64,000 nucleotides of DNA. Source: Antedon bifida. Its lineage: Eukaryota > Echinodermata > Crinoidea > Comatulida > Antedonidae. Below, piece by piece: positions 13,146 through 23,199 of the stretch. The notes under the pieces are model-generated. The model saw only the letters and a list, made by a program, of their open reading frames with translations, was not told the DNA's origin and did not search any database. A program made the position numbers and the translations under genes. Position 1 is the first letter of the stretch, and each line of letters starts with the position of its first letter. The stretch is taken from the NCBI GenBank assembly GCA_963402885.1, contig OY727100.1, positions 11,253,395 to 11,317,394 on the forward strand. Direction: 5' to 3'.

Positions 13146-13712
13146 TGTAATATAATGTTGTTATGTGGTACTTTGTAAGGAAGACTCTTTACTCGCTTTG
13201 CTGTCGTAACATATATTATTTATTCAGAATATACTTGATACAATAACTGAATAACTAACTGACTAAGGAACAGAGGATTAGTGATGCTGGCTGTAAGGTG
13301 TGCGCTCTGTAAAGTGGCTGTAAGGTGTGTCTGGGCTCTTCTGAAACTTGGGGGTATATCGGCTTCGGTTCATTTACATATGTCACTACGTAATCTGTGA
13401 GGGTAACGATTGGTTCTAAGTTGATCCAGGGGTGTTTAAGTGGGAGTGATTAACGGTATAATAAGGTATTTCAATGATGGATGACACTGTCAAATCTGTA
13501 CTTAAATAGTGTCAATCTCTCCTGGTTTAACGATGGGATAGGTCAAATGTTAAACTAAGTGTTTTCTTTAGGGATTCTTATTATAAACTAAATGGTCTTT
13601 TAAAACATCTGGACAAACTCTCCTCTGGACTTTCTGGGTCAAGTTTGTGAACTTATTGAATTCTGATACAAAGGTTGATTTCTCAATTATAAGTGAATAT
13701 CGTTACATTACA
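13146..13712 (-). repeat. 3' LTR of the Gypsy element
   Basis: This 567-bp repeat matches 21254-21822. A purine-rich tract lies directly next to it on the inner side (about 13713-13740, read on the minus strand), as expected for the plus-strand priming site of an LTR element. Confidence 0.95.
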
Positions 13713-14838
13713 TCCCTCTGTTTCCCTTTTTTTTTTCTAATCTATTTAAAATATAAAAATGGTTATAATAGTGGCATGCAAAATTAAAGTTATATAAAAG
13801 AAAAAAAACATGATTATACATATAAGCAAAAAATTGAGTTAGTCAAAACCATTGACTCTGAAGTGTAACCTTATCACTTTCACTCTCTCTCTTCTCTCTT
13901 TTAAAAAAAATGAAATTAAAACTGAATTTTGTATAAAATTTCCGGAATTTATATAAAAATTTGGAAAAAAAAATGTATAAAGAACAAAAGTTTTCTTCAA
14001 GATCGACATAATTGTGGGTCCGTTGCTTTGGAGGCATGCTACACTCGGATTACCGAAATAAAGACATCACAACGGTTGGGTTTCCCTAAAGAACATCGGT
14101 CAAGAAGGCAACTCTTGTTAATTATGCACTCTAATCTATAATAACGGTATTCGCGTAAATCAAACAAAATCGGTCAAAATAAAAATACAAAACTTAAAAA
14201 TGGTATGTTACATTGAACATACATCAAATCGTGCGACAACTTATCGCATTCTAATGGCCTTCAAACATAAATCAATCAAATTAAAACATAAAACTTAAGA
14301 AACTGTGGCTGATTAGCCTAAAATCAATATCAATCGACTCAAAATATCGAACTTAATCACTTAAAACTTTAAAAGAAACAAATGTGTGTGTCCCGCTGAC
14401 ACAAACTTATCCACAATATATCGTTATCATCACAACTTTATCGATTTAAGCATTTATATTCACAGGTAATTACGATTTCAATCGGTCGACAAATTCGACT
14501 TTTGTACTTAATGTAAAAAATACAATTAAAAGTACTAAGAAAATCTCCTGTTCTTATATCAATTAATTAATTAATGCTTGAGATTAACGACTCAAAGGTT
14601 AAACAAAATATTTGTTACAAAATGATTGTCGTTCTTTTCAATATCTCAATATATCGATCATCAAAATTCAAAAATAATCATTATTAAACTCGTTACAAAA
14701 TCAATACTTAATCATAAATTCAATTCTCTTTTAACTGAAATCACATCGTTACTAAACAAATCAAATCAAATACGTAGACTATGCTATCATTAATTTAGCA
14801 AATGTCGTAATTAAAAAAAATTCTTGCAAAAAATTAAA
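13713..14838 (-). other. Gypsy internal 3' untranslated region
   Basis: This stretch lies between the end of pol and the 3' LTR and is AT rich. I see no envelope-like frame in it, so the element appears to be gag-pol only. Confidence 0.7.
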
Positions 14839-17800
14839 TCAGTAACTTGTTGCATTATACAAACGTTTTATGAATCGTTTTGGCGATCCACTTATCGGTA
14901 TCTGTTTATCATTAATAATCTCTTTAATCAATTTATCTGTATCGTTATATCTGTCGATATTCCACCAAAATTTTCGAACATTAGATTCGTGGTTTGTTTT
15001 ATCGGTGTTACGTTTGGCTGAAGTCGGTTTAGAATACGAAACTAAAACTTGGAAATGTCCTGCTTTAAATCTACCTCGGTTTAATGTCATATTAGAATCA
15101 TTAGGTGCTGTCATAATTAAATTAGTTTGTTCCTTAATTTGTTCTTCTTTCATTTGGAATGGGGCTGCTAATCCCATGTTATTCTCTACACAGTCAATGT
15201 AAGGTTGCAAGTTAAGGGGTTCTACTTTAGTTGGATGTGTAAGGGTATCTGATTGCAATTGGGTGGGTGTCCTATCATGTTCGTCGACAAATTCAACATT
15301 GGTTTCGTCATTTACTACATTAATGGTACTCTGAATTTTCTCGTTATTATCGGTGGGTTCATTCAACAATTGCTTAAGTTTTTGGAGATGTGTAAAATTT
15401 TTGCGTTCTTTAGGCGTTCTCATAAAACAAGGTTTCAGTCTGTTATAATTGAATACGTCGCGAAGTATTTCTCCTTTAATCGTTGCTAGGATGTAGTGTG
15501 TTCTGTCTAGTACTTCATGAATTACTAATGGTCCAACCCATTCTGCGGCGATTTTCTTTGAATTTGCCGTTAGTGATGATGATGTTGGCTTGTATAGATA
15601 TACGAGTTGTCCTACTGAGTAAATTGGACTTTTTTCTAAGCGTTGGGAAATTTTCGAGTTTTGGACGTTTTGTTGTGTTCGCTGTAATTGTAGCATTGTC
15701 TGTGAAATGTTTTGAAATTTCTTCTTGAGGTGTTCAAAGTATTCTTCATAGGAATGAGACAATCCTGAAACAGGGTTAAATGCTAATGAGGTCAAACTTG
15801 GAGGTTGGCGGCCAAAAACTAATTCGTAAGGGGAGTGGTTTCCTAGATGTGGGGATGAAAACGAATTATAAGCATAACATGTTGTTGATACAAATCTAAC
15901 CCAATCTGTTCCGAATTGGTTAAGGTTGACCTTTAACAGGTCCGATACGGTGCGGATATGACGTTCAACTTGTAAACTACCGTGATTATGGACGCTGATG
16001 ATTTTCCTATCAATGTTAAGGGTGTTACATAAGAGTGTTAATAATTTTCCTGTAAGGGAGGTGGCTGCATCTGAAATAAGACGAGATGGGGGTCCAAAAA
16101 TACTGATTACCTTTTGAATTAGTGCTTCACAAATTGTTTCGGCATCAATGGATTTCAAAGGTACACAAATCAAAAATCTAGTAATTTCATCACATACTAC
16201 CATAATATGCTTAAAACCTGAAGGTGATGTTGGCATACTCTTGAAATCTAGACTGAGTGTATGAAAGGGACGGTAAGTTGCTGGTACTCGATCGTGTAAA
16301 GGACGTAATTTATCGGTTTTGGGACGAAATTGTTGACATCTGAGACACGCTTGAGTATAATTGTTGACTTTCTCGAACATAAGGGGCATGTAAAATAATT
16401 TCCTAATAGTGAGGTAAGTACGCATCGTACCTTGGTGGCTACTTAACAAATTGTCGTGATACTGAGAAATGATAGTCTCGGCTAAGTTTTCAGGAACAGC
16501 TAATTGCAATACAAATTCTCCACCTTTATCTTGGAAAAATAAACGGAATAGTAAACCGTTGCACAATATGTACTGCTCTGACTTATTCTGAACTGCACGA
16601 GCTGCTTTCTTATCAGCTGGAAGGATATCATGAGCTAAATAATCGTAAACTGGCTTAAAAAATGGTGAAGTTTCTTGTTCAACACGTAATTGTTTAACAT
16701 CTACTGGGAGGTTATAATCTCTAATTATCTTTCTTTGAATAACATCCATTAATCTATCTAAGTCTTGTTGTTTTGGGATGTGTGCTGATTTAAATTCAGT
16801 TATGTTGGGTACTAGTGGTTTGGGCGATGTATACAATTCAACTGGTACATTTCGATGTGTAGTATCTTTGCTTTGCTTATTATTTTTGTCTACTAGTCTT
16901 TCCTCTGGAGGTTGTCGAATGTTTACATTACGTATTGGGGTTGGCGTTACGATAGGTGGTGATCGATGTGTGTTTGTTTGTTGTCTCGTGATTATCTGTG
17001 GTGTAGCGGTAGGTTGAGGTGTAGGTCGCGTGTTTGTTGTCACTGGATTTTGATTAATGACAGGCGTTTGTACTGGTTTGGATTTATGTAGGTCAGGTAT
17101 ATTTATTCCCATTTTCTTAGCGTAAGACCTTGTTACTGGTCTGCTACTAGTAGATGTGTTTGTAGTCGGGTTAAGAGATTCAGTCTCTGTAATATTAAAT
17201 GCAATGGGTACAACTTGATCAATTTCGGAATCGTCATCACGAGGGGCTCGGGAGAGAAAATCTGCTAAAACTAATTCAGTTCCTTTCTTATAACCAATTT
17301 GGAAAATGTATCCGGACAATCGTAATATTAGTTTCTGTAAACGGGGTGTACATGGCTGATCTTTTGAATTCCAAATTTGTACAATTGCTGAGTGGTCTAC
17401 GAATGCATCAAATTCGCAACCCTTTAGTAAGTGTCGAAATGCTGAAACATTAATGTAAAGTCCGAATAACTCTAATTCTGTGACGCTATATCGTTGACAG
17501 GCTTGTGGTAAGATTTTGGAATAATAACCTATTATGTGTTCTTTGCCGTTTACTGTTTGTGTTAAATATGAACCTGTTGCGGTTCTTGAAGTGTCGCTAT
17601 ATAGCGTAAATCTACCTTCTTTTCTAGGCATTTGAAGAGTAGGTGGTTTAACCATTAATTGTTTAATTTCGTCAAATGCTTTCTGGTGTTCAGTAGACCA
17701 AACAAATTTTCGGCGTTTACTTGCGAGTGTATGTAACGGACGTAAAATTGATTGTATTTGAGGGAAAAAATGGGATACATAATTTACTGCACCAATAAAT

Positions 17801-19440
17801 CGTTTAGTTTCTTTATGGGTTCGTGGGACTGGCAAATTTCGGATAGCTGCACACCTGTCGCCTAATGGTGTGATACATGCGTGTCCTGAAGAATTAATCA
17901 GGATGGTGTGTCCCATATATTGCACTTTATTCTTAAATAACTTACATTTCTTTGGACAAATTCTAAAACCATTTGATTGTAGGGCTTGTAAAACGGAAAC
18001 AAGGTGCTGTTTATGAGCAAATTTGTCTTGGCTAAATAAAATAATATCATCATGATGGGCGATACAGAATTCTCTAGAATTTGGGATTTCATTTAAAATT
18101 TCGTCAATCTTTGCTTGAAATATACCTGGCGAAATGTTCAATCCTTGTGCTAATCTCTTATAGTAATAATGCTTTCCACCGTGATATGAAGCTATACCTG
18201 TATATTGTTGGGCATGTTCGGCTAATGGTACACAGTGAAACGCTGATTTCAAGTCAATTACGCTAAGAATCTGTGCATTAGCGTTACCTATTGTTTTCAA
18301 AGTTTCGGCTAATAAGGGGAATGGGTGATTAATACGTTTTATCCTGGAATTTAGATAGCGGAAGTCTGTGACAACTCTTTTATCCTTTGAATTTTTCTTT
18401 GAAACAAGAAGGACAGGGGAAGTATACGATTGGTGTCCTACTGCTAAGATTCCTAGTTTGACTAATTTGTTCAATTCGGCCTCAATAACATGTTTGTCTT
18501 TGTCTGTCGCGAAGTATGGTCGAATAAAAAATGGTTCATCATTAGAGAGGTGTATGTCGGCTTTGAAGTTTGGGCAGCTAGATAGTTCACCATATAGTGA
18601 AAATGCATTTCTGTTTTGTTGTAATGTTTTATATAGATCTTCTTTTTCTCTATTTGTTAAAACGCTGTCTGTTAAATCAACTTGTTTTCTGATTATTTCT
18701 TCCTCTGTTAAAGATAGCAATGGGTCTGTACGTTCTAAATGTGGGTACTTGTTTGCGTTGTCATTGGTTAACCTTATTCTATCAATTGGTAGGTCGTTAG
18801 TAACTGTTACAAGGTTGGTTAAATGAAGGCTCGCGATAGGTTGATGTGTATTAAGAGATACATTTCTGTTTGTGTTGTTAGTGATGTCAATGTTGGTTTC
18901 TCCTCTATGTAATTTTACTAACATATCTGATGGACAAAGTTTTGAAATATGGGTAGTTGCATGTAGAACAACATCAGAATTGCGTACAAAGGCGGGAACT
19001 CTTCCTTTTAATTTAACTGTTTTAGTATCACCGGGTTTAAGAAAAATCTTGTGTACTGGACGAAAGCTAAAAATCTTTGGTCTAATGCGAAATGTATTTT
19101 CTTTAAAATTTAAAGTACCGTCGAGTTCAGACAATGTTTCGGTTCCAAGTATCAGGTCAATACCTGTCAAATTTTTAACGATTAATGCTGAAATTTTAAA
19201 TTTGTGTCCTTGGATAAATAATTCGAATTGCACTAAGTGGTTAGAATATAAGAAGTCACCGTTACCTAATCGAAATTTAGTTGTGTTTACTTTAACTGGC
19301 TTTAGACGCGATAAATAACGTGAGGAATTAACGTAAGATTGTGAGATTATAGTTCTAGTTGAACCACTGTCAAATAAGGTTAAAACATTTCTACCATCTG
19401 GTAAATTTCCTTTAACGTAATTTCTGTCGTTAAGTAACAA
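14839..19440 (-). CDS. pol: Gypsy pol polyprotein (protease, RT, RNase H, integrase)
   Basis: This is a single long frame of about 1530 codons within the Gypsy element. In order it carries a retropepsin-type protease near the start, a reverse transcriptase, an RNase H region, a low-complexity linker rich in Thr, Pro and Asn, an integrase with a zinc-binding start and catalytic core, and a polar tail. It would copy the element's RNA and insert the DNA product into the genome. It lies downstream of gag in a separate frame. Members of this family commonly express pol by frameshifting or a similar device, and I did not identify the mechanism here. Confidence 0.93.
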   Translation of the reverse strand: MLLNDRNYVKGNLPDGRNVLTLFDSGSTRTIISQSYVNSSRYLSRLKPVKVNTTKFRLGNGDFLYSNHLVQFELFIQGHKFKISALIVKNLTGIDLILGTETLSELDGTLNFKENTFRIRPKIFSFRPVHKIFLKPGDTKTVKLKGRVPAFVRNSDVVLHATTHISKLCPSDMLVKLHRGETNIDITNNTNRNVSLNTHQPIASLHLTNLVTVTNDLPIDRIRLTNDNANKYPHLERTDPLLSLTEEEIIRKQVDLTDSVLTNREKEDLYKTLQQNRNAFSLYGELSSCPNFKADIHLSNDEPFFIRPYFATDKDKHVIEAELNKLVKLGILAVGHQSYTSPVLLVSKKNSKDKRVVTDFRYLNSRIKRINHPFPLLAETLKTIGNANAQILSVIDLKSAFHCVPLAEHAQQYTGIASYHGGKHYYYKRLAQGLNISPGIFQAKIDEILNEIPNSREFCIAHHDDIILFSQDKFAHKQHLVSVLQALQSNGFRICPKKCKLFKNKVQYMGHTILINSSGHACITPLGDRCAAIRNLPVPRTHKETKRFIGAVNYVSHFFPQIQSILRPLHTLASKRRKFVWSTEHQKAFDEIKQLMVKPPTLQMPRKEGRFTLYSDTSRTATGSYLTQTVNGKEHIIGYYSKILPQACQRYSVTELELFGLYINVSAFRHLLKGCEFDAFVDHSAIVQIWNSKDQPCTPRLQKLILRLSGYIFQIGYKKGTELVLADFLSRAPRDDDSEIDQVVPIAFNITETESLNPTTNTSTSSRPVTRSYAKKMGINIPDLHKSKPVQTPVINQNPVTTNTRPTPQPTATPQIITRQQTNTHRSPPIVTPTPIRNVNIRQPPEERLVDKNNKQSKDTTHRNVPVELYTSPKPLVPNITEFKSAHIPKQQDLDRLMDVIQRKIIRDYNLPVDVKQLRVEQETSPFFKPVYDYLAHDILPADKKAARAVQNKSEQYILCNGLLFRLFFQDKGGEFVLQLAVPENLAETIISQYHDNLLSSHQGTMRTYLTIRKLFYMPLMFEKVNNYTQACLRCQQFRPKTDKLRPLHDRVPATYRPFHTLSLDFKSMPTSPSGFKHIMVVCDEITRFLICVPLKSIDAETICEALIQKVISIFGPPSRLISDAATSLTGKLLTLLCNTLNIDRKIISVHNHGSLQVERHIRTVSDLLKVNLNQFGTDWVRFVSTTCYAYNSFSSPHLGNHSPYELVFGRQPPSLTSLAFNPVSGLSHSYEEYFEHLKKKFQNISQTMLQLQRTQQNVQNSKISQRLEKSPIYSVGQLVYLYKPTSSSLTANSKKIAAEWVGPLVIHEVLDRTHYILATIKGEILRDVFNYNRLKPCFMRTPKERKNFTHLQKLKQLLNEPTDNNEKIQSTINVVNDETNVEFVDEHDRTPTQLQSDTLTHPTKVEPLNLQPYIDCVENNMGLAAPFQMKEEQIKEQTNLIMTAPNDSNMTLNRGRFKAGHFQVLVSYSKPTSAKRNTDKTNHESNVRKFWWNIDRYNDTDKLIKEIINDKQIPISGSPKRFIKRLYNATSY

Positions 19441-19532
19441 GTCAATCTTATCTGAATTCCCTAAGTATTTTGCCTTAAAATTGTCGTTTTTAGTTTGGGG
19501 GGCCAGATTATAGGCGGCATCTAGTCCCCTTT

Positions 19533-20486
19533 TTAAAAATCCTGCTGGTGGCTAGGGTAATAATTGTTTGACTGTTGGTATGGGTATGGCGGAGGATAAT
19601 TTCCGTAAGAATGGTGTTGTTGTCGGCAGTGCCTTGCTATGTGGCCTGATTTCCCGCAGTAATAACAGGTTGGGGGAGGTTGTCTATTATTATATCTTGG
19701 GGTCTGGAATCGGGGTTTGTAGGGACTTGGGCTTCGGTTTCTTCTTGGGATATAATTTCGGGTGGGGGAACGTGAGCGTCGAGTATCATCATTAAGGGAT
19801 CGTTTTGTTGTGGCCATATCTAACTTAAGAGAATTGATCTCATGTTGGAGCGATTCGAGACTATTATCTGTTTCCTGTTTGATGTTGAATGAAACTTCCC
19901 GTGTGGGATCATCGACGGAAAGGTCAAAGTAGTTTTGTGCGCTATTTACGATATTATCAATAGTGGCATCGATTGGGGTGGACATGGCAACTGCTGCTCT
20001 GCATTTTGGTGGAAGGGTCGAAATAAATTTATTTTTGATCTGCTGGTCAGCGTAACCAATTCTGTCTGCGGCTTGTTTGATTTTGGTTAAGTGTTTTTCG
20101 GCGTTGTCGCCGGTATTATAAGTAATAGTATCGTATTCTCTTATGTGAGCATAGATTGATTTGTTCTTACTGAACCTGTTAATGAATTGGGTTTTTAAGG
20201 ATTCTAGGGAATCGAACTGCTTTCCTTCTATCCACAGTCTAGCTTGGCCTTGAAGGCTACGTTTGAATATACTTATGACATTAAGTAGTTGGGCATTGTT
20301 TGCAGGGTTTTCTAAAGTGTGGGCTTCGAGGTAATCGGTGAATGATAAGTAGTGTGCACTACATTGATCGTGATCGGTGATGGAACCATCGTATCTTTTG
20401 GGCAGAAAATCCGTTTGTCTTAAATGGGGCACGGGATGAGGATGGGCGGGCTCATTTACAATTACTTCGTTATCAACGTCAACCAT
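19533..20486 (-). CDS. gag: Gypsy gag (capsid/nucleocapsid)
   Basis: This frame of about 317 codons is the first of the element. Its middle resembles a retrotransposon gag capsid region (an aromatic-rich LWIEG-type segment). Near the end an Arg/Ser/Pro-rich stretch is followed by one CCHC zinc knuckle (CYYCGKSGHIARHC) and a Pro/Tyr/Gln-rich tail. It would form the particle that packages the element's RNA. It is preceded by about 770 bp of AT-rich untranslated leader. Confidence 0.9.
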   Translation of the reverse strand: MVDVDNEVIVNEPAHPHPVPHLRQTDFLPKRYDGSITDHDQCSAHYLSFTDYLEAHTLENPANNAQLLNVISIFKRSLQGQARLWIEGKQFDSLESLKTQFINRFSKNKSIYAHIREYDTITYNTGDNAEKHLTKIKQAADRIGYADQQIKNKFISTLPPKCRAAVAMSTPIDATIDNIVNSAQNYFDLSVDDPTREVSFNIKQETDNSLESLQHEINSLKLDMATTKRSLNDDTRRSRSPTRNYIPRRNRSPSPYKPRFQTPRYNNRQPPPTCYYCGKSGHIARHCRQQHHSYGNYPPPYPYQQSNNYYPSHQQDF

Positions 20487-21253
20487 ACTTTATAATTTTA
20501 TTAATCAAAATTTCAAAAACAATTTAGTGTATATATATGTAAACTCGCACTCCTCAATCAAGGTTACAAATCAAAAAATCAAAATGGCTTTGACTTACCC
20601 CAATGCTTCGGATCCAATTAAAACGAATGCAAAAAAATGTTCAACAATGTTCAAATGTTCAAACAACGAATTAAAGAAATGTTAAAAGTACTCATCAATG
20701 TTCAAATTTTCAAACAACGAACTAAAAAAAATGCGAAAGGTGTTCATCAATGTTCAAATGCTCGAAGTTCAAAATTAAAAAAAGTAAATGTTAAAAAAAC
20801 GTTCTAAAAAAAACTTGAAAGTGTCCAAACGAAACGTTCTTGTCCGCTTGCTTCTGTTTTCCGTCTTGAGTCTTCTTGTGTCTTCCTTGATTATCTTCTT
20901 TATCTTCATCAAACGGTTATGCGAAATTAAAAAATTCTGCTTCTCTTGATCCAGTTAAAATGCTGTCTTGAAAAAAAAATTCTGCTTCTCTTGATCCAGT
21001 TAACTGCTTAATTGAAAAAAAACTCTGCTTGTCTGATTAAAATATAAATTTTAGCTTGTCTTCGTGTAATTTTCGGTTTTCTCCTATCAAACAATTATCT
21101 GACTGGTGGCTGGTTTTCTTCGTCTTCGTCTCTCTCTATCTGTTTCAAGAAATTATCTCTTGCTTTTATTTTCTGCTTCTTGTCTTTATGTTAATTTTCT
21201 TGTAAATTTTGGTTTCCTCGCTCTGTCCCTTGTAAAATTTGGGTCTTCCACCA
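20487..21253 (-). other. Gypsy untranslated leader
   Basis: This lies between the 5' LTR and gag. It contains short near-repeats, including ATGTTCAAATGTTCAAACAA at about 20645-20770 and CTTGATCCAGTTAA at about 20945-21005. The bases next to the LTR begin TGGTGGAAGACCC on the minus strand, in the place of a tRNA primer site. I could not assign the tRNA. Confidence 0.7.
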
Positions 21254-21822
21254 TGTAATATAATGTTATGTTATGTGGTACTTTGTAAGGAAGACTCTTT
21301 ACTCGCTTTGCTGTCGTAACATATATTATTTATTCAGAATATACTTGATACAATAACTGAATAACTAACTGACTAAGGAACAGAGGATTAGTGATGCTGG
21401 CTGTAAGGTGTGCGCTCTGTAAAGTGGCTGTAAGGTGTGTCTGGGCTCTTCTGAAACTTGGGGGTATATCGGCTTCGGTTCATTTACATATGTCACTACG
21501 TAATCTGTGAGGGTAACGATTGGTTCTAAGTTGATCCAGGGGTGTTTAAGTGGGAGTGATTAACGGTATAATAAGGTATTTCAATGATGGATGACACTGT
21601 CAAATCTGTACTTAAATAGTGTCAATCTCTCCTGGTTTAACGATGGGATAGGTCAAATGTTAAACTAAGTGTTTTCTTTAGGGATTCTTATTATAAACTA
21701 AATGGTCTTTTAAAACATCTGGACAAACTCTCCTCTGGACTTTCTGGGTCAAGTTTGTGAACTTATTGAATTCTGATACAAAGGTTGATTTCTCAATTAT
21801 AAGTGAATATCGTTACATTACA
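21254..21822 (-). repeat. 5' LTR of the Gypsy element
   Basis: This 569-bp repeat matches the other LTR almost perfectly. It should carry the element's promoter. I did not find an unmistakable TATA box. Confidence 0.95.
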
Positions 21823-22319
21823 ATATCACCACGTTTTACCAACGCATTGTTGAATGTCAGGGTGCTTACATCTTCTCCACTAATGGCTACTACCCCATGA
21901 GGTGGATAAAGATACTGGTTGAGATGTTTAATAGTGAGCAAAACACACCTAAATGCCTATTTTCTTGACCAGCTTTAAACCTTCCTCCAACTAATATGTT
22001 TGACCAGCATGTATCGGTATATTCTTGAATCCATGAATATTTCAAGCCAAACATATTGTGAGAAAACCAAAATGATCCCTTGCATTTTTGAACACCACTT
22101 AAACTAGCATTATACACCTCCATAGGTAGAGCAAAGTGACCTCCAAACTCTTCCTGACATCGGGTTTCTGCATCAACATGATTATAACCTTGATTGTTAT
22201 TTCTTTTAAGATAGATAAGCTTGCTAGCAGGATAGTAGCTATACTTAGCTTGTGGTTGATTTAAGAAAACGTAGCAGTAGAAGCAAATATACAGTTTATC
22301 ACGTTCTGGATACAGGTTG
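21823..22319 (-). pseudogene. Broken Link-family copy B, 5' part
   Basis: The minus strand reads the end of Link module 1 (NLYPERDKLYICFYCYV), then module 2 (YYPASKLIYLKRN, MEVYNASLSGV). The piece stops abruptly at 22319, where the homology jumps to the 3' flank of copy C. Relative to the paralogs about four bases are missing near 21920, which shifts the frame between modules 2 and 3. Thus the copy was already damaged independently of the Gypsy insertion. Upstream PAN and signal exons are absent. Confidence 0.85.
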
Positions 22320-23199
22320 GCTATTCCATTTTTATTGCTTCAATGTGTCAGCATTGATTTTATATCTATTTTTATAAATATAACTTTCGTAAAAGTTGAC
22401 CGATGACTTTTATAAAAAGATTACTTAGATGATTCGAATACTAATGACCACATCTAATTAAACATTTTAATCACTAGATATCTTAAAACAAATTACGATG
22501 ACAGTTAATGAAAAAGTGTCTACAACTCCAACTCCAACTTTAAAAAAGCGTACATTTTCATAGCTTGTAACCATTATGTCAAGTTCAAATGTACTGATTT
22601 ACTATCAATAATTTAGCAAAACATATTTAAAATATTAGAATGAAATACTGTAATAAATAACTAATACTTATAATTCACATTTTCAAGAATTCAACAATTG
22701 TTCCTATAAAAAAAATCAATATATTATTTGTGTTTGGTCTAGCAAGTACAGTAATAGTCCTACTATCGTTACAGTGTACTGTGTTGTGTTGGAAAATGTA
22801 TTCATTTTAATTATCCTATAAAAATCGTGCAAAATAGATTTCCTAAACTTAATATTGATACAGCACATACAATGAAAAATAAAGAAAATAATAAATAAAG
22901 TGGTGTTTAGTATGTTGTATTTATACTTTTAAAGTCGCAATGGTAGAGTTTCTACTATAGACCTATTCTTGTTTTCAAATACACAAAAGAGCAATTAAAC
23001 CATAGGCCTACAATATCCAACTTCATTTTGTTTGTTTTTTTATACATTCTGTAGGACTAGACTCTCTCTCTCTGTATGTTTGAATTTATATTATACACGT
23101 ACGTGAATCACTAATTGAACATTTTATAACTGGTTGTTTAGTTTGTAAATACTATAGTATGATATCAGTTTTTGCAAAAAAAATGTTGGAATTGTATTG
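22320..23199. other. 3' flank of copy C, duplicated at 62138-63032
   Basis: This AT-rich stretch has no gene. It is nearly the same as 62138-63032, differing by a few substitutions and small indels, including 20-odd bases present only in the right copy near 62625. Together with the terminal exons it forms a duplicated block of about 1.7 kb. The 3' untranslated region of copy C should lie in its upper part. Confidence 0.85.

Larger units (their letters stand above)
13146..21822 (-). mobile_element. Ty3/Gypsy LTR retrotransposon, young and whole-looking
   Basis: The element is 8677 bp long, with LTRs at 13146-13712 and 21254-21822, both running TGT...ACA. By eye the LTRs are identical apart from one 2-base length difference, so the insertion is recent. 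The target duplication is ATAT (13142-13145 and 21823-21826), and the surrounding sequence is the terminal exon of Link-family copy B. On the minus strand the order is 5' LTR, a primer-binding-type site next to it, gag, pol, a purine-rich tract, 3' LTR. The order protease, reverse transcriptase, RNase H, integrase places it in Ty3/Gypsy. I see no obvious breaks in the two long frames. Confidence 0.95.

Noticed and set aside
14824-19318. Several plus-strand frames of 60-150 codons within the Gypsy region
   Set aside because: They lie antisense to pol and have no recognisable domain.
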